From Roseiconus lacunae (GTDB taxonomy: Bacteria > Planctomycetota > Planctomycetia > Pirellulales > Pirellulaceae): a DNA stretch of 64,000 bases. The notes under the pieces were generated by a model that was not told the origin of the DNA, ran no database searches, and worked only from the letters and a program-made list of their open reading frames with translations. Below are positions 28,709 through 38,357 of this stretch, one piece after another. The position numbers were made by a program, and so were the translations under genes. Position 1 is the stretch's first letter, and the number at the start of each line of letters is the position of its first letter. The DNA lies in NCBI RefSeq assembly GCF_008312935.1, contig NZ_VSZO01000043.1, forward strand, positions 62,001 through 126,000, given 5' to 3'.

Positions 28709-30538
28709 CTACGTCTGTGACGACCCTTCGCCATTTTCGACAAGTGCGATCACGGAGCACTTCGATTGAGGCTCGACGGGTTCGTCGACCGTGTCAAGCT
28801 TCAACTGCTTTTGCTCATCAATGATGCATAACAGCTCAACTTGCTTGCGTTGGGCGACAAAATCTTCGAAGCCAAATTCATCGCTGAGTCGAGTTGTTTT
28901 CAGTTCCCAGCCGTCTTTGAATCGCCGTTCCAGTTCTTGGAATTTCAGGCCTTTGGCGAACAGTCCTCGGCCGGTCAAAGACTTATCGATGGTCCGCCCG
29001 GCTTTTTCATCGAAGGTCAATTGATACACGTTTGCACGTCCGAAAAGGCTCCGGCATTCGCGGACGGCGAAGGTGTTGACTTCGTTGTTTGACGTCATCG
29101 CCATCATTTGCCCAATACCACCAAGCGGCAACGCATCTCGGGCATGTTCGTTGGCGATGTTGACACAGTGGGCGTTCAAGCCAGCCATCTTTGCGAGCGA
29201 GACTTTCGCGAAATTGGTATCGACAATCACGACTGGCACATTCGCGTCTTTGAGTTCGAGAGCGAACTCCCGCACCCAAGGGTCGGCGCCGACGATCAAG
29301 ACACCGCTAGAGTCTTTGTCGGCGAGTCCGAGCCAATTCGCCAACGGCGTCGCGCCTAGCCCATAGATCGCGACGGTACCGATGATGGTCATGAAGATGA
29401 CGTTGGAAAGTTGGCTTGCGCTCGAAGCGAGTTCGGTAGAACCTTGCCGCTGGAGTTGCAATGCAAAGACGGTGCTGATCGCGGCCGCGACGATCCCGCG
29501 TGGGGCAAGTCCGGCGATGAAACACTGTTCTTTAAAGTTCAGCTTGCTACCGAGTAACGCGACGAACACCGATAGTGGGCGTACGGCGACAATCAGAATT
29601 AACGTGAATAGCGGTCCCCAGAGCCCTTGGTCAAGGATGCCGGCAAGTTCCATTCGTGATCCCAGTACGATGAACAAGCAGCCAATCAAGAGTGTGACCA
29701 AGTGCTCTTGAAGCTGAACGATGTGTTCGATGTCCATTGGGTGACGATTGGTCATCCACACTCCCATGACCGTCACGGTGATCAAACCAGACTCGTGAGC
29801 GACGTAGTCGCTGAGCCCAAATAGCAGCAGTGCGACGGCAAGGGCACCGACGCCATGGAGGTTGTCCGGCAAGAGGAATCGGCGAATCAACTCGGTCACA
29901 AAGAATCCGCCGATGATTCCTGCCACGATACCGACGATCGCGGTTTTGGCGAGCATATAGGCGATGTGTCCGGTGCCATTTCCTGCGTCTATTAACAACG
30001 CTTCGAAGACCAGCACCGACGTCACCGCACCGATAGGATCGATGACGATGCCTTCCCATTTCAGCGTGTTCGCCACACGGTTGCTCGGCCGCACTTGTTT
30101 AATCAAAGGCCCGATCACCGTCGGCCCCGTCACCATCAAGATTGCTCCGACAAGGAAACTCATTCGCCAATGAAATCCCAGGCAGTAGTGCGCCGTGATC
30201 GCGACGCCGATAACAGTGATCAAGGCGCCGACGGTACACAGGCGTAACGCCGGAACGCCCGATTCTTTCAGCTCGGAAAACTTAAGTGACAAACCGCCTT
30301 CGAACATGATGACGCCGACGGCAAGCGAGACGAGCGGAAAGAGTAGGTTTGGGCCGGCCATTTCCGCGTCACCGCCGGTCACCTCGGCAAGGACTTCATC
30401 GGGGCGAAACACCCCACCGAGTGCTAGCCCAAAGAGCAACAACAGCAAGATGCTGGGAAGCTTTAATTTCCAAGCGATCCACTGCGCGGTCACCGCGAGA
30501 ATGGGAATGCAGACCAGGTAGACGAGGAAGTAATCCAT
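28709..30538 (-). CDS. Na+/H+ antiporter (CPA1/NhaP type) with C-terminal RCK (TrkA-N) domain
   Basis: A 609-residue protein with about 12 hydrophobic helices in residues 1-400. The CPA1 core motifs VTGPTVIGPLIKQVRPSNR and LKWEGIVIDPIGAV contain the Asp of the ion-binding site. Residues ~410-540 form a Rossmann fold of the TrkA-N type (GVLIVGADPWVREFALEL), a nucleotide- or ion-sensing regulator; a short C-terminal region follows. It exchanges Na+ (or K+) for H+ across the inner membrane. It sits next to sucrose synthesis genes, which fits a salt-adaptation neighbourhood, though the two are separated by 400 bp. Confidence 0.92.
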   Translation of the reverse strand: MDYFLVYLVCIPILAVTAQWIAWKLKLPSILLLLLFGLALGGVFRPDEVLAEVTGGDAEMAGPNLLFPLVSLAVGVIMFEGGLSLKFSELKESGVPALRLCTVGALITVIGVAITAHYCLGFHWRMSFLVGAILMVTGPTVIGPLIKQVRPSNRVANTLKWEGIVIDPIGAVTSVLVFEALLIDAGNGTGHIAYMLAKTAIVGIVAGIIGGFFVTELIRRFLLPDNLHGVGALAVALLLFGLSDYVAHESGLITVTVMGVWMTNRHPMDIEHIVQLQEHLVTLLIGCLFIVLGSRMELAGILDQGLWGPLFTLILIVAVRPLSVFVALLGSKLNFKEQCFIAGLAPRGIVAAAISTVFALQLQRQGSTELASSASQLSNVIFMTIIGTVAIYGLGATPLANWLGLADKDSSGVLIVGADPWVREFALELKDANVPVVIVDTNFAKVSLAKMAGLNAHCVNIANEHARDALPLGGIGQMMAMTSNNEVNTFAVRECRSLFGRANVYQLTFDEKAGRTIDKSLTGRGLFAKGLKFQELERRFKDGWELKTTRLSDEFGFEDFVAQRKQVELLCIIDEQKQLKLDTVDEPVEPQSKCSVIALVENGEGSSQT

Positions 30539-30698
30539 AGACGAACGTCACGATGGTCAGGGCAGCGAGGGGGTAGATTTGTCGGTCCAGTGTAGGCCGC
30601 AGTTACCCCCTCGGTCGAGCAGTGCAACCGGTTCGAAGAAAAACGGTTGAAAGATCAGCACACGAAGGCGGTTTCGGGGACGTTAACGAACCGTCCTG

Positions 30699-32132
30699 CT
30701 AGACCGGTGAAGCTTCGCTGGTTAACAACTGGTCGACTTCGTTGCTTACGATCACGCCATAGTTAATCGCACCCAGCCAGCCACTCATAATGATTCCAAC
30801 GCTGCCCGCGTGGTACATTCCGCCAATCTGATTGGGGAGGTCCCGACTGACCTGCAGCCCTTCGAATTTGGTCCCGAAACTGGCGCCCATTTCGTGCTGG
30901 GTGTAGTGATGGAATGTTCGCGGGGTTGCCGCTTCGGCGTGCCCGATTTTGTCGCGGACACCTGGGAGATAGCGTTCGAGCGCATCGATCGTTGTTTCCA
31001 CCAAGTCCTGTTTGCTGGCGTCGTAGTCCTCGTCGCTCAAGTCGCTCCAGTCGGACCAGTTAGCGTTGGTGCTGCTGACGATCGCATAGCGTTCTTTCTT
31101 TTTCCAAGGACGCGTCCGCGGATAGTAAAAGCTGAACGTTCGCGACGTGATATCACGGCTTAGCAGTAGCTCTGTATTAAAGTCTTTGGCGGTACTGGTG
31201 AAGAACAAGTCACCGGAGGACTCGTCGATTTCTTCGCCTTCTTTTAGTGCCATGTAAACCTGGGTGCTGCTGTTGTTTAAACGCACCGCACGGGTTTGGT
31301 CGACGTAATTGCGATCGAGCTTTTCTTCCCCGATCATCTTTAGAATGGTGGTACGGAGGTTCGCATTGCTGACGATCGCACGGCAGCGAATTTTGCGTCC
31401 GCCGACTTCGACCGCACTGACACGACCGTCTTTTAACTCGATCGAATCGACTCCCGAATTGATGCGAATGTCGACGCCATTGGATTCCAGTTCCTTTTGC
31501 ATCCGTTTGACCAAGTCGTCGGTACCGCCTTCGTATATGTATACGCCTTTGCTCATAAAATTACTGAAGACGATTCCATAGGTGATGGCGGGGTCTTCCA
31601 GTGTCGAGCCGTTGGCATAAGTGATCGGTTCCATCAACAACCGAACAATGTCATCTCGGCCTGGGAAAAAGCGTTCGAACAGTTGCCCGGTCGTCGTCGA
31701 CTGGTCGTCGTAAAAATTCATTCCCCGTGCGGTATCGAAAAAGCTTTTTACGTTTTCCGGTTGCTGCCCAAACCGTTCGACCAGCAACCGCGAGAAGTCT
31801 TCACGATCAAACGTTGTTGTCAGCGAAAACTGGGGGTTATCGAAGCGGATGTTCTTTAGCTGAACAATTCGGTCGGAGATCTCACGGTTCCAATAACGGC
31901 GGCACGACTTGATCATCCCATGTGGAAAACCGTGCAGCGAGATATCGAACGTGTGTCCCCCGGGCCGCAGGAACCAGGTCGCGAGCCCACCTAATTTGTA
32001 GTGCTGTTCGAGCAGCAACACGCGGTGACCGGCGCGGCCAAGGATGTTCGCGCTGGTCATACCAGCTAAGCCACTACCGATGACGACAACATCGTATTCG
32101 TCTTGAACGCCTTTTAGGAAATCACGCGGCAT
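30699..32132 (-). CDS. FAD-dependent desaturase/isomerase of the CrtI-CrtISO type
   Basis: A 477-residue flavoprotein. The N-terminal dinucleotide-binding motif is [20 protein letters not shown], followed by [14 protein letters not shown]. The C-terminal FAD-contact segment is [20 protein letters not shown]. The length and the N- and C-terminal motifs match the phytoene desaturase/carotene isomerase superfamily, which also includes retinol saturase-like enzymes, so the substrate is uncertain. The ATG at 32132 was chosen because the GSGLAG motif then starts ~20 residues in. A carotenoid or other polyisoprenoid substrate would fit pigmented Pirellulaceae. Confidence 0.85.
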   Translation of the reverse strand: MPRDFLKGVQDEYDVVVIGSGLAGMTSANILGRAGHRVLLLEQHYKLGGLATWFLRPGGHTFDISLHGFPHGMIKSCRRYWNREISDRIVQLKNIRFDNPQFSLTTTFDREDFSRLLVERFGQQPENVKSFFDTARGMNFYDDQSTTTGQLFERFFPGRDDIVRLLMEPITYANGSTLEDPAITYGIVFSNFMSKGVYIYEGGTDDLVKRMQKELESNGVDIRINSGVDSIELKDGRVSAVEVGGRKIRCRAIVSNANLRTTILKMIGEEKLDRNYVDQTRAVRLNNSSTQVYMALKEGEEIDESSGDLFFTSTAKDFNTELLLSRDITSRTFSFYYPRTRPWKKKERYAIVSSTNANWSDWSDLSDEDYDASKQDLVETTIDALERYLPGVRDKIGHAEAATPRTFHHYTQHEMGASFGTKFEGLQVSRDLPNQIGGMYHAGSVGIIMSGWLGAINYGVIVSNEVDQLLTSEASPV

Positions 32133-32239
32133 GTTGAAGCGAGCGGTTCGGAGAAAACGGAGAGGTGCGATCGATGGAAAGAAGCAAAAACTGTTGATGA
32201 CGCTTTCGATCAAGGCCGAGCTTTTCCAGATCGATCGAA

Positions 32240-32938
32240 CTAGATTGGGCCGACGTCCGGCTGCAGTTCGGCAAAGACGCCGATCATGTCTTCGTCGGGC
32301 GGCCGGTCACCGTACAACATCATCGCCCCTTCGCCAACCAACACACGCTCGTCTAAAAGACGAATTGTTTGGCCGGAGGACCGAATTGTGGTTGTTTGGG
32401 GGATTCCGGAGGCCAGCCAGTCGTGTGAACCGCGAAAAACCTCGATCTGTTCGGTCGGCAATACCGTGGCAATTCGCCGCCTTTGATCTGTTGATTGTCC
32501 TAAGGCGGCGATCTTCCAGCGGTCGTCACGTGGATCCTTCATCACCCGTACCAGCAGCGTCGACTCGCCAGGCGAGATCGGAACGGCGCCAAACCAGCTT
32601 GGTGCCGTCGCCCCGCGGGGCCACATCGAACTGTAAACGAGCCGATACTTGGATCCAGTTGGGATTCGCACACGCAGGCGATAGGTCATCGGTTCTTCAC
32701 TCGCTAATCGCACCGCCGCAATTTGCCCCGCCTCCGTCGGTTCTAAATAGCCCACTTCGTTTCGCAACCGGGTCAATTCTCGTTCGGCCTCACGCAACCG
32801 AATCGTCGTGATGACAAAGCCTAGTGAGAGTGCAACCAGCGCGAGTAACCCGAGCAGGTTGGCTATCGAAAACTGGTGCCGTATCGGACGCGGTGCCTTA
32901 GGTTTCGTTGCGAATTGTTGTTCAGACGCATCGACCAT
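32240..32938 (-). CDS. Uncharacterised single-span membrane protein
   Basis: A 232-residue protein. A basic, Pro-rich N-terminus leads into [19 protein letters not shown], a membrane helix of a type very frequent in planctomycete proteins, then a short coiled-coil-like helix ([15 protein letters not shown]) and a beta-rich outer domain. No family is recognised. It lies 3 bp beyond the end of the epimerase gene on the same strand, so the two are likely co-transcribed. Confidence 0.8.
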   Translation of the reverse strand: MVDASEQQFATKPKAPRPIRHQFSIANLLGLLALVALSLGFVITTIRLREAERELTRLRNEVGYLEPTEAGQIAAVRLASEEPMTYRLRVRIPTGSKYRLVYSSMWPRGATAPSWFGAVPISPGESTLLVRVMKDPRDDRWKIAALGQSTDQRRRIATVLPTEQIEVFRGSHDWLASGIPQTTTIRSSGQTIRLLDERVLVGEGAMMLYGDRPPDEDMIGVFAELQPDVGPI

Positions 32939-32941
32939 CGA

Positions 32942-33880
32942 TCAGGCCAACGCGTTTGCGACAACCGCCCGCGACTTTTCCAGCCCTTCGCGGGCGACTG
33001 CCAAGGCGTCACGTTTCCAATAATCTCGATTGAATAGTTCGAGCGAGAACGTGCCACGAAAACCATTGTCGACCAGCGAACGGATGATCGACGGCAAAGG
33101 GCAGACGCCGTCTCCCGGGAAAACACGGTGTTGATCGGAAATCGATTCGCGGGGCGGATCGGCGGGGTAATCGTTGATATGGAAGCAATGCATCTTAGAA
33201 CTCTCAATCATCGACAAACCGGCAAAGTCGCTGCCGCCTTTGTAGATGTGATAGAAGTCTGGCAAGACGCAAGCGAGTGGATGACCGGCCTCGGTCGCGA
33301 CATAGGCGAGTTCACCAAGCTTGCTGAGTGTGGGCGAGAAGCCCCAGAGCTCAAGCTGTGGTGCGACGCCCGCCTGCTGGCCGACCTCGCACAGTTGTCG
33401 ATAACGTTCGGCGATCGTTTCTAGCGGTGGGGATGGGCCGCCGCCTCGGTGGGCACCGACCGGTGGTGCTGCGATCAGTTTGCCACCGATTCCCGAAACC
33501 AAGTCCATGTCATGCTTGGCTGTCTCTAATCCCTTTCGGCGTTCACTATCATCGTCTGAAATCCAGTTTGCAAACCCGATCGCGCTCGCTACGGACAGTC
33601 CTGCGTCATCGATTCGCTTCTTTAGATCGACCAATTTGCCGCCTGCCGAAACGTATGCCTGCAAGTCTCGGATCCAGGGCTCGATCCCGTCGTAGCCAGC
33701 TTCGGATGCCACACGAATTTGTTCTTCGATCGGAAGTTTCTGGCCTGAAATCGTGCTTGTGTTCAGTGCAAAACGCGCCGGTAGCGTCGTTGGTTCTTCT
33801 TGAGCAGAAACGATCGAGTGGAAAGACAGCAAACCGGCGGTCGCGGCGGAAGACAAGAAGAATTGGCGTCGGTTGGTCAT
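32942..33880 (-). CDS. Exported TIM-barrel sugar isomerase/epimerase-like protein
   Basis: A 312-residue protein of the AP endonuclease 2 / xylose isomerase-like TIM barrel family. The ATG at 33880 gives a Tat-like signal (TNRRQFFLSSAATAGLLS). Family features are GYDGIEPWI, a long central barrel with PQLELWGF, DFYHIYKGG, CFHINDYP and the final FSLELFN, where Glu, Asp and His residues would bind a divalent metal. The substrate is unknown. Planctomycetes hold many such exported proteins linked to sugar breakdown. The downstream membrane protein gene follows almost directly. Confidence 0.88.
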   Translation of the reverse strand: MTNRRQFFLSSAATAGLLSFHSIVSAQEEPTTLPARFALNTSTISGQKLPIEEQIRVASEAGYDGIEPWIRDLQAYVSAGGKLVDLKKRIDDAGLSVASAIGFANWISDDDSERRKGLETAKHDMDLVSGIGGKLIAAPPVGAHRGGGPSPPLETIAERYRQLCEVGQQAGVAPQLELWGFSPTLSKLGELAYVATEAGHPLACVLPDFYHIYKGGSDFAGLSMIESSKMHCFHINDYPADPPRESISDQHRVFPGDGVCPLPSIIRSLVDNGFRGTFSLELFNRDYWKRDALAVAREGLEKSRAVVANALA

Positions 33881-33926
33881 CGGTATGGTGGGGCCCGGGG
33901 CGGCAAAACGGAGAAAGCGAAATCCA

Positions 33927-34079
33927 ATGCAAAGGAATTGGCTTATTCTAACCACTGGGGCGACTAGCGAGAGCCTAGCTGAGGCAGTGAAAACAGGCGG
34001 ACTTTCTGATCAGCAGGCGATGATTGCGAGATCGGATAACGCCGCGGTCAAGCAGCTCGCGGCGAGTGCGGTTACCTAG
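33927..34079 (+). CDS. Possible 50-residue peptide
   Basis: A short frame begins MQRNWLILTTGATSESLAEA and ends with a TAG. Its composition looks protein-like, but there is no clear ribosome-binding site and no recognised family. It occupies the gap between two minus-strand genes. It may be a remnant or chance. Confidence 0.2.
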   Translation: MQRNWLILTTGATSESLAEAVKTGGLSDQQAMIARSDNAAVKQLAASAVT

Positions 34080-34137
34080 CCAGCACGTACAGCCGGCCGG
34101 CGCGGCGAATGTGATCCGTCGGTTTGAGATTCGGGCT

Positions 34138-34743
34138 TCAATATTGGCCGCGCAACAGACGACGCTGCTCGGCGGGAAAAACGCGATCTCTTTCTGCTTT
34201 CGCTAGCTCGGCAAGCCGAGGTGAAAGTTTGCTGATCGCAAGTTGATAGATATCGAATGCTGCCGACCGTTTCCCGGCCCGGTACTGTGACCGGGCATAT
34301 CGAACGAGTGCCTTACCCTCGGCATCGGGATCCGATTGGTCCCGGTCGCGAGACGTTCCGCCGGGCTGCCTCGGCGGCTTCAGTGCATCGCGGGTCGATT
34401 TCGGAACGGCAGAGCCTGTGACGGGCCTTGTCGGCAGACCACGAAGTTGTCGGTCGATCGCATCGTGGTCAATGATGGTGACGTGAACTGAGGAATCGCC
34501 GGTCGAACCGGTTGCCGAGCCTGCTCGCTGGCCAAACCCACGACGGGTAATGTTTCCGCTTCCAACGGATCGGCTTCGGGATGCTGAACGACGGACGCTG
34601 CCGAGTGATGTCGCCCCCTGATCGGGAACCACGACGCTGCCTGAGTAGCGAAATGTCTGGAAGGAGGGCAGTTGTATGGTCTGGGCAGTGGCAGCCGCGG
34701 TAAACAAGAGCGTTCCGACGGCAATAGTGATGAACCGGAACAT
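34138..34743 (-). CDS. Small exported protein of unknown function
   Basis: A 201-residue protein with a clear signal peptide (MFRFITIAVGTLLFTAAATA, cleavage after AxA), a long low-complexity Ser/Arg/Gly-rich middle, and a C-terminal helical part (residues ~145-195: KALVRYARSQYRAGKRSAAF) that resembles one TPR-like hairpin. No family is recognised. Codon use looks like that of its neighbours. Confidence 0.75.
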   Translation of the reverse strand: MFRFITIAVGTLLFTAAATAQTIQLPSFQTFRYSGSVVVPDQGATSLGSVRRSASRSRSVGSGNITRRGFGQRAGSATGSTGDSSVHVTIIDHDAIDRQLRGLPTRPVTGSAVPKSTRDALKPPRQPGGTSRDRDQSDPDAEGKALVRYARSQYRAGKRSAAFDIYQLAISKLSPRLAELAKAERDRVFPAEQRRLLRGQY

Positions 34744-34845
34744 CGAACAAGGCTCCTGACTCGTCGTTTTCGCATTCGTCCGTGATTCTCGGTGTATCGC
34801 AATCGTAAGTTGACAGGTTCGTTAAATTCGAAGCACTGATCGTGG

Positions 34846-35559
34846 TTACTTCAATTCTTCCTTTATCTTGTCGCCGAAGTTTCGGTTGAACTTACGCACT
34901 TTGTCAACGACGACTGCACGGCAATAGCCATAGTTGGGATTCTTGCGGAAGAAATCTTGGTGATATTCTTCGGCCGGATAGAATGTCGTTGCCTTTTCGA
35001 GCTTGGTCACGATCTTGCGATCGAATTCGCCGGAGGCGTCAAGTTTCTTGATGTACTTTTCGGCCGCTTCCCGTTGCTTTTCGTCGTGATAGAAAACGCT
35101 GCTTCGGTATTGTGGCCCCTTATCGGCGCCCTGTTGGTTCAAGGTTGTCGGGTCATGCGTTTTGAAGAAAACTTCCAATAGTTCTTCGTACTTGACCTTC
35201 GACGGGTCATACCGCATTTCGATCGCTTCGGCGTGACCGGTGGTTTTGCTGCATACCTGTTCGTAGGTTGGATTGGGGACGTGTCCACCGATGTAGCCGC
35301 TGATCACATCGCTGACGCCTTCCATGCGTTCGAAGACCGCTTCGGTGCACCAGAAGCATCCGCCGGCAAAGGTCGCGATGAGCTGTTCGGGGTCTTCCGT
35401 GGACTGTTCTGATGACAACGTTGTGGCTCCATTGGCTGGTGGTTCTGCCGAAACCCTTGCGCCGACCAGGACGCCGATCGCAAGCAGAAGAAATAGAATC
35501 CACCGCTCCAAATAGCGTTCCTTCGGTGTGATCGCGGTGGCGTGGGCGGTGGGTTTCAT
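34846..35559 (-). CDS. msrA: Peptide methionine sulfoxide reductase A
   Basis: A 237-residue MsrA with an N-terminal membrane segment (WILFLLLAIGVLVGARVSA), so it is exported or membrane-anchored. The catalytic motif FAGGCFWCTEAVFERMEGV contains the reactive Cys of GCFW. Further family features are SGYIGG, TGHAEAIEMRYDP, and ITKLEKATTFYPAEEYHQDF-like C-terminal motifs. It reduces methionine-S-sulfoxide in proteins, here probably outside the cytoplasm. The ATG at 35559 has cgagg upstream; the frame is open to 35625. Confidence 0.95.
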   Translation of the reverse strand: MKPTAHATAITPKERYLERWILFLLLAIGVLVGARVSAEPPANGATTLSSEQSTEDPEQLIATFAGGCFWCTEAVFERMEGVSDVISGYIGGHVPNPTYEQVCSKTTGHAEAIEMRYDPSKVKYEELLEVFFKTHDPTTLNQQGADKGPQYRSSVFYHDEKQREAAEKYIKKLDASGEFDRKIVTKLEKATTFYPAEEYHQDFFRKNPNYGYCRAVVVDKVRKFNRNFGDKIKEELK

Positions 35560-35753
35560 CTTGATCCTCGGGTTTGGTTTACCGTCGGGTTGCGGACGGA
35601 GGGGCGACGCACGAATCGTCGGCATCTCAGTATACGCCCTGGGACAGTCGTCGTGAAATCGTAGAATGGCGAAGGCGAACTAGATTCCGCCCGTTTCGGC
35701 AGGTTCTGCCCTGCTTTTAAGCCCGACGTTGGACCGCACGAGCCACTATTTTT

Positions 35754-36230
35754 GTGAATGATTCACCCCCAGGAAATCCGACTTCTGCGTTTCCATATTT
35801 TGACTTGAGTCATCATGTTGCCGATGACGAGATTGACGCCCAGCAGCACGTTCATAACCTGCGTTATCTTCAATGGTCACTTTGGGCAGCCGGAAAACAC
35901 ACCGCGGCGATCGGTTGGGACGCCCAAGAAGCGCTCGCTAGAAATGTCGGTTGGGTCGTTCGAGAACACTCGATCCAATACCGCGTCGCGGCGTTAGCCG
36001 GCGATGACATCGTCGTTCGGACGTGGGTCGCTGATTTACAGCGGTTCGCGTCGCGGCGAAAGTACGTGATCTTCCGACCGGCCGACCGCGCCGTGTTGGC
36101 GCGGATTGAAACCCGCTGGGTGTTCGTCGATCTTCAGCGGCACAAGGTGATGCCGATACCGGACGAGGCTCGTCAGTCATTGACGATCCTCGATCAGCCA
36201 CCGCCGCTTCCGTGGGAAAACCAGGATTAG
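35754..36230 (+). CDS. Acyl-CoA thioesterase of the 4HBT hot-dog family
   Basis: A 158-residue hot-dog protein. DEIDAQQHVHNLRYLQWS matches the D-x-x-x-H-V-N catalytic region of 4-hydroxybenzoyl-CoA thioesterase/YbgC-like enzymes, with H replacing part of the usual pattern, and REHSIQYRVAALAGDDIVVRT matches the central helix and strand. It probably hydrolyses an acyl-CoA or acyl-ACP in the cytoplasm. It begins with GTG; no in-frame ATG lies near. It overlaps the convergent DUF1559 gene by 4 bp at the 3' end. Confidence 0.85.
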   Translation: MNDSPPGNPTSAFPYFDLSHHVADDEIDAQQHVHNLRYLQWSLWAAGKHTAAIGWDAQEALARNVGWVVREHSIQYRVAALAGDDIVVRTWVADLQRFASRRKYVIFRPADRAVLARIETRWVFVDLQRHKVMPIPDEARQSLTILDQPPPLPWENQD

Positions 36231-37489
36231 TTGAACGCGTCTTCGATCACTTCGCGGCTGTTGCGAGTGCCGAGAGCGCCGATCACACCGAAGGGGCTCT
36301 TTTCGCCTTTGGTCACCGCGTCGCGTTGGCCCGCCGATTGGTTGCCACTGTCAATTGAATCGGTGATAAACACGACTGCACCGTCACCGAGCAAAATATG
36401 GGCGCCGCCTTGGTGCAAACTGCTGATCGACCAGTTCCCCGGACTCGATTCGGTAAATTGGCTGATGCAAAGCTCGGTGTTCGGCGCCCGGTTAGTCGTT
36501 ACACCGGTGTAGATTGCCGAGTAACTCGCCCAGTTGTAACCCCGGCGGGTCCCGGCTTCGATGGTGCCGGGATAGGGAGATCCGTCGTTGTTCAGCGGGT
36601 TGTGAGCTGGGAAGATCGAGGCGTTCCAGAACAAGGGGCGTTCGGGGTCGATCAAGTTTGCATTCGTCCGGCAAGCCATCGTCCCACTACCGGAGCTAAG
36701 TTCGACGTCAAAGCCATCAACGTTGGTGACGTTGAATGCCGCATGCGTGCGTGTTTCGCGGACTCCCATGTCGGTCATGATTTCACCGCAGCAAATCGTG
36801 TTCGAAAGACCGTCTTTGACGTCGGCGAGTTCCATCTTCTTACGTGGCACAAACATCCCGCGTAGCCATCGTTTAACGGTCGCCTCGGTCGTGGGAAGCG
36901 GATCGCCATAATCACCCAGGTCTTCGTTGGTCAGTCCCAGGGTCGCGCCGACGGCGCTGTCGCCCAAACACGCCGCATAGTTGGTTCGCGCCAGTGCCGG
37001 CAAACCAGTGCCGGGATCGCTAGGGCAACGCAGCATCGGGATCTCGGTCACCCACGGCGTGTAAAGGTAAACGCCTGCCTGCGGTCGTGGCCCCATCGCG
37101 GGGAAGTCTGGTGTGCCATTGCCATCGATATCCAATGGTTGTGAGATTTGATCCCACAATCCCTGCTGCTCGATAAACGGTAGCAGTCCGACCAAGAAAC
37201 TCAGGCTTTTTTGGTTGGTCGTTGCGGAATAGTGCCAGATCTTTGCGGGGCTTCCCGAGAACGGATCCAGTCCCGTTCCGTCGCCCTGCATCGGCAAGCG
37301 TTTGTAGGTGGTGTGGTAGTTTTGAACGGCCAAACCGATTTGGCGAAAGTTATTGCTGCAGCTCATCCGGCGTGCCGCTTCGCGGGCCGCTTGAACGGCG
37401 GGAAGCAGAAGCCCAACCAGAATTCCAATGATCGCGATCACGACCAATAGCTCGACGAGTGTAAAGCCGGCGCGGTTTCGTCTAGACAT
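36227..37489 (-). CDS. DUF1559 prepilin-like protein
   Basis: A 420-residue protein of the DUF1559 (SBP_bac_10) group, greatly expanded in planctomycetes. The N-terminus RAGFTLVELLVVIAIIGILVG is a type IV prepilin/pseudopilin processing and helix motif, and LLPAVQAAREAARRMSCSNN is the group's hallmark. The C-terminal region ends with the typical LLGDGAVVFITDSID segment that resembles the H-X9-DG motif. It is probably exported through a type II secretion-like machinery; the function is unknown. The ATG at 37489 follows gggaga. Confidence 0.95.
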   Translation of the reverse strand: MSRRNRAGFTLVELLVVIAIIGILVGLLLPAVQAAREAARRMSCSNNFRQIGLAVQNYHTTYKRLPMQGDGTGLDPFSGSPAKIWHYSATTNQKSLSFLVGLLPFIEQQGLWDQISQPLDIDGNGTPDFPAMGPRPQAGVYLYTPWVTEIPMLRCPSDPGTGLPALARTNYAACLGDSAVGATLGLTNEDLGDYGDPLPTTEATVKRWLRGMFVPRKKMELADVKDGLSNTICCGEIMTDMGVRETRTHAAFNVTNVDGFDVELSSGSGTMACRTNANLIDPERPLFWNASIFPAHNPLNNDGSPYPGTIEAGTRRGYNWASYSAIYTGVTTNRAPNTELCISQFTESSPGNWSISSLHQGGAHILLGDGAVVFITDSIDSGNQSAGQRDAVTKGEKSPFGVIGALGTRNSREVIEDAFN

Positions 37490-37529
37490 AGACGTCTCCC
37501 AAGAAGGAATGATTTTGAACGAAATGATT

Positions 37530-37566
37530 TTTGAAAAGAACAAAAGGGCTGGATCATTCTCCAGCC
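37530..37566 (-). terminator. Intrinsic terminator between lipoprotein and DUF1559 genes
   Basis: Read on the minus strand: stem ggctgg/ccagcc with an 8-base loop, then cttttgttctttt. It lies between two minus-strand genes in a 326-bp gap, so most transcripts of the upstream lipoprotein gene may stop before the DUF1559 gene. The rest of the gap (37567-37808) holds nothing recognisable. Confidence 0.65.
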
Positions 37567-37808
37567 GAAAAACGGTCGAGCCTAAGCGTCTGCGTCTCAC
37601 CAGCGGCACGTCTCTTATTCAAAGCCGTGCGTCCGCGATCGGTGAACGAACTCAATTCAAGTATGCGATTCAGCCCCGACTGCAGGTTTTACCGACCGAC
37701 CGCCAGGGGCTAGGTTCGGCGACCGCGATGAAACTCGCGGGACCGATCGGATCATCCCAAGTGAAGTTGAAACGCAGGTTTAGTCGAACACCGCGTGCAG
37801 ATGAATGA

Positions 37809-37982
37809 CTACTTCTTTCCGGATGCGCCTCCGGAGTTCAATTTCTCTAGCTCCTGATCACTTGCTTGATACGGATTGTCCTCCGGAGCTACTTCCAACA
37901 CGCCACCTTTATGTCCGCCACATCCAGCCAGCCCCGACAAACTTAGCAGCCCGATGGAACACCCCAACAGGAAATGTTTCAT
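37809..37982 (-). CDS. Small lipoprotein
   Basis: A 57-residue protein. MKHFLLGCSIGLLSLSGLAG then CGGHKGG gives a signal peptide with lipobox (LAGC), followed by a short polar tail. Similar tiny lipoproteins often stand next to DUF1559 genes in planctomycetes. The ATG at 37982 was chosen for the signal peptide; the frame is open further upstream to 38141 without sense. Confidence 0.75.
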   Translation of the reverse strand: MKHFLLGCSIGLLSLSGLAGCGGHKGGVLEVAPEDNPYQASDQELEKLNSGGASGKK

Positions 37983-38355
37983 AGATTTCGATCTCAAGAA
38001 AACAGAAGCAAGAGGATTGATAACACCGGCGGAATCGTGAATCGTTCGGATTACCGCGCAAATCTGACGCCCTATCACTGTACTATAGCCGCTGGTCCCC
38101 CACAACATTTGAGCTCGGTCGCAGGGCCGGATCGTGGACATGCATCGTGGACATGCAATGCCGGATCGAATCGACCCGCTTAGTAATCCGCTCCGAGAGG
38201 CCTGCGGTTACGCTTCGTTGTCGTCAGTTGGATATGAAGCCATACCCATTCCGGCCGACTTGGCGGTTTGGGGAATTCACGCGCCCCGGGGGGAGTCCGC
38301 CTCCGGGCCCATGTGCGATCTGAGCATGAGGTGAGGCAAAACGCTTCTCGAAGCG
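37983..38355. other. Intergenic region
   Basis: It contains a 13-bp perfect tandem repeat (atcgtggacatgc at 38131-38143 and 38144-38156) and a GC-rich imperfect palindrome around 38283-38312. No convincing gene is seen. Confidence 0.5.
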
Positions 38356-38357
38356 TT
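38333..38357 (-). terminator. Hairpin at the end of uvrA
   Basis: Read on the minus strand: aacgctt, loop cgag, aagcgtt, followed by ttgcc. The stem overlaps the uvrA stop codon. The T-run is short. Confidence 0.5.
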
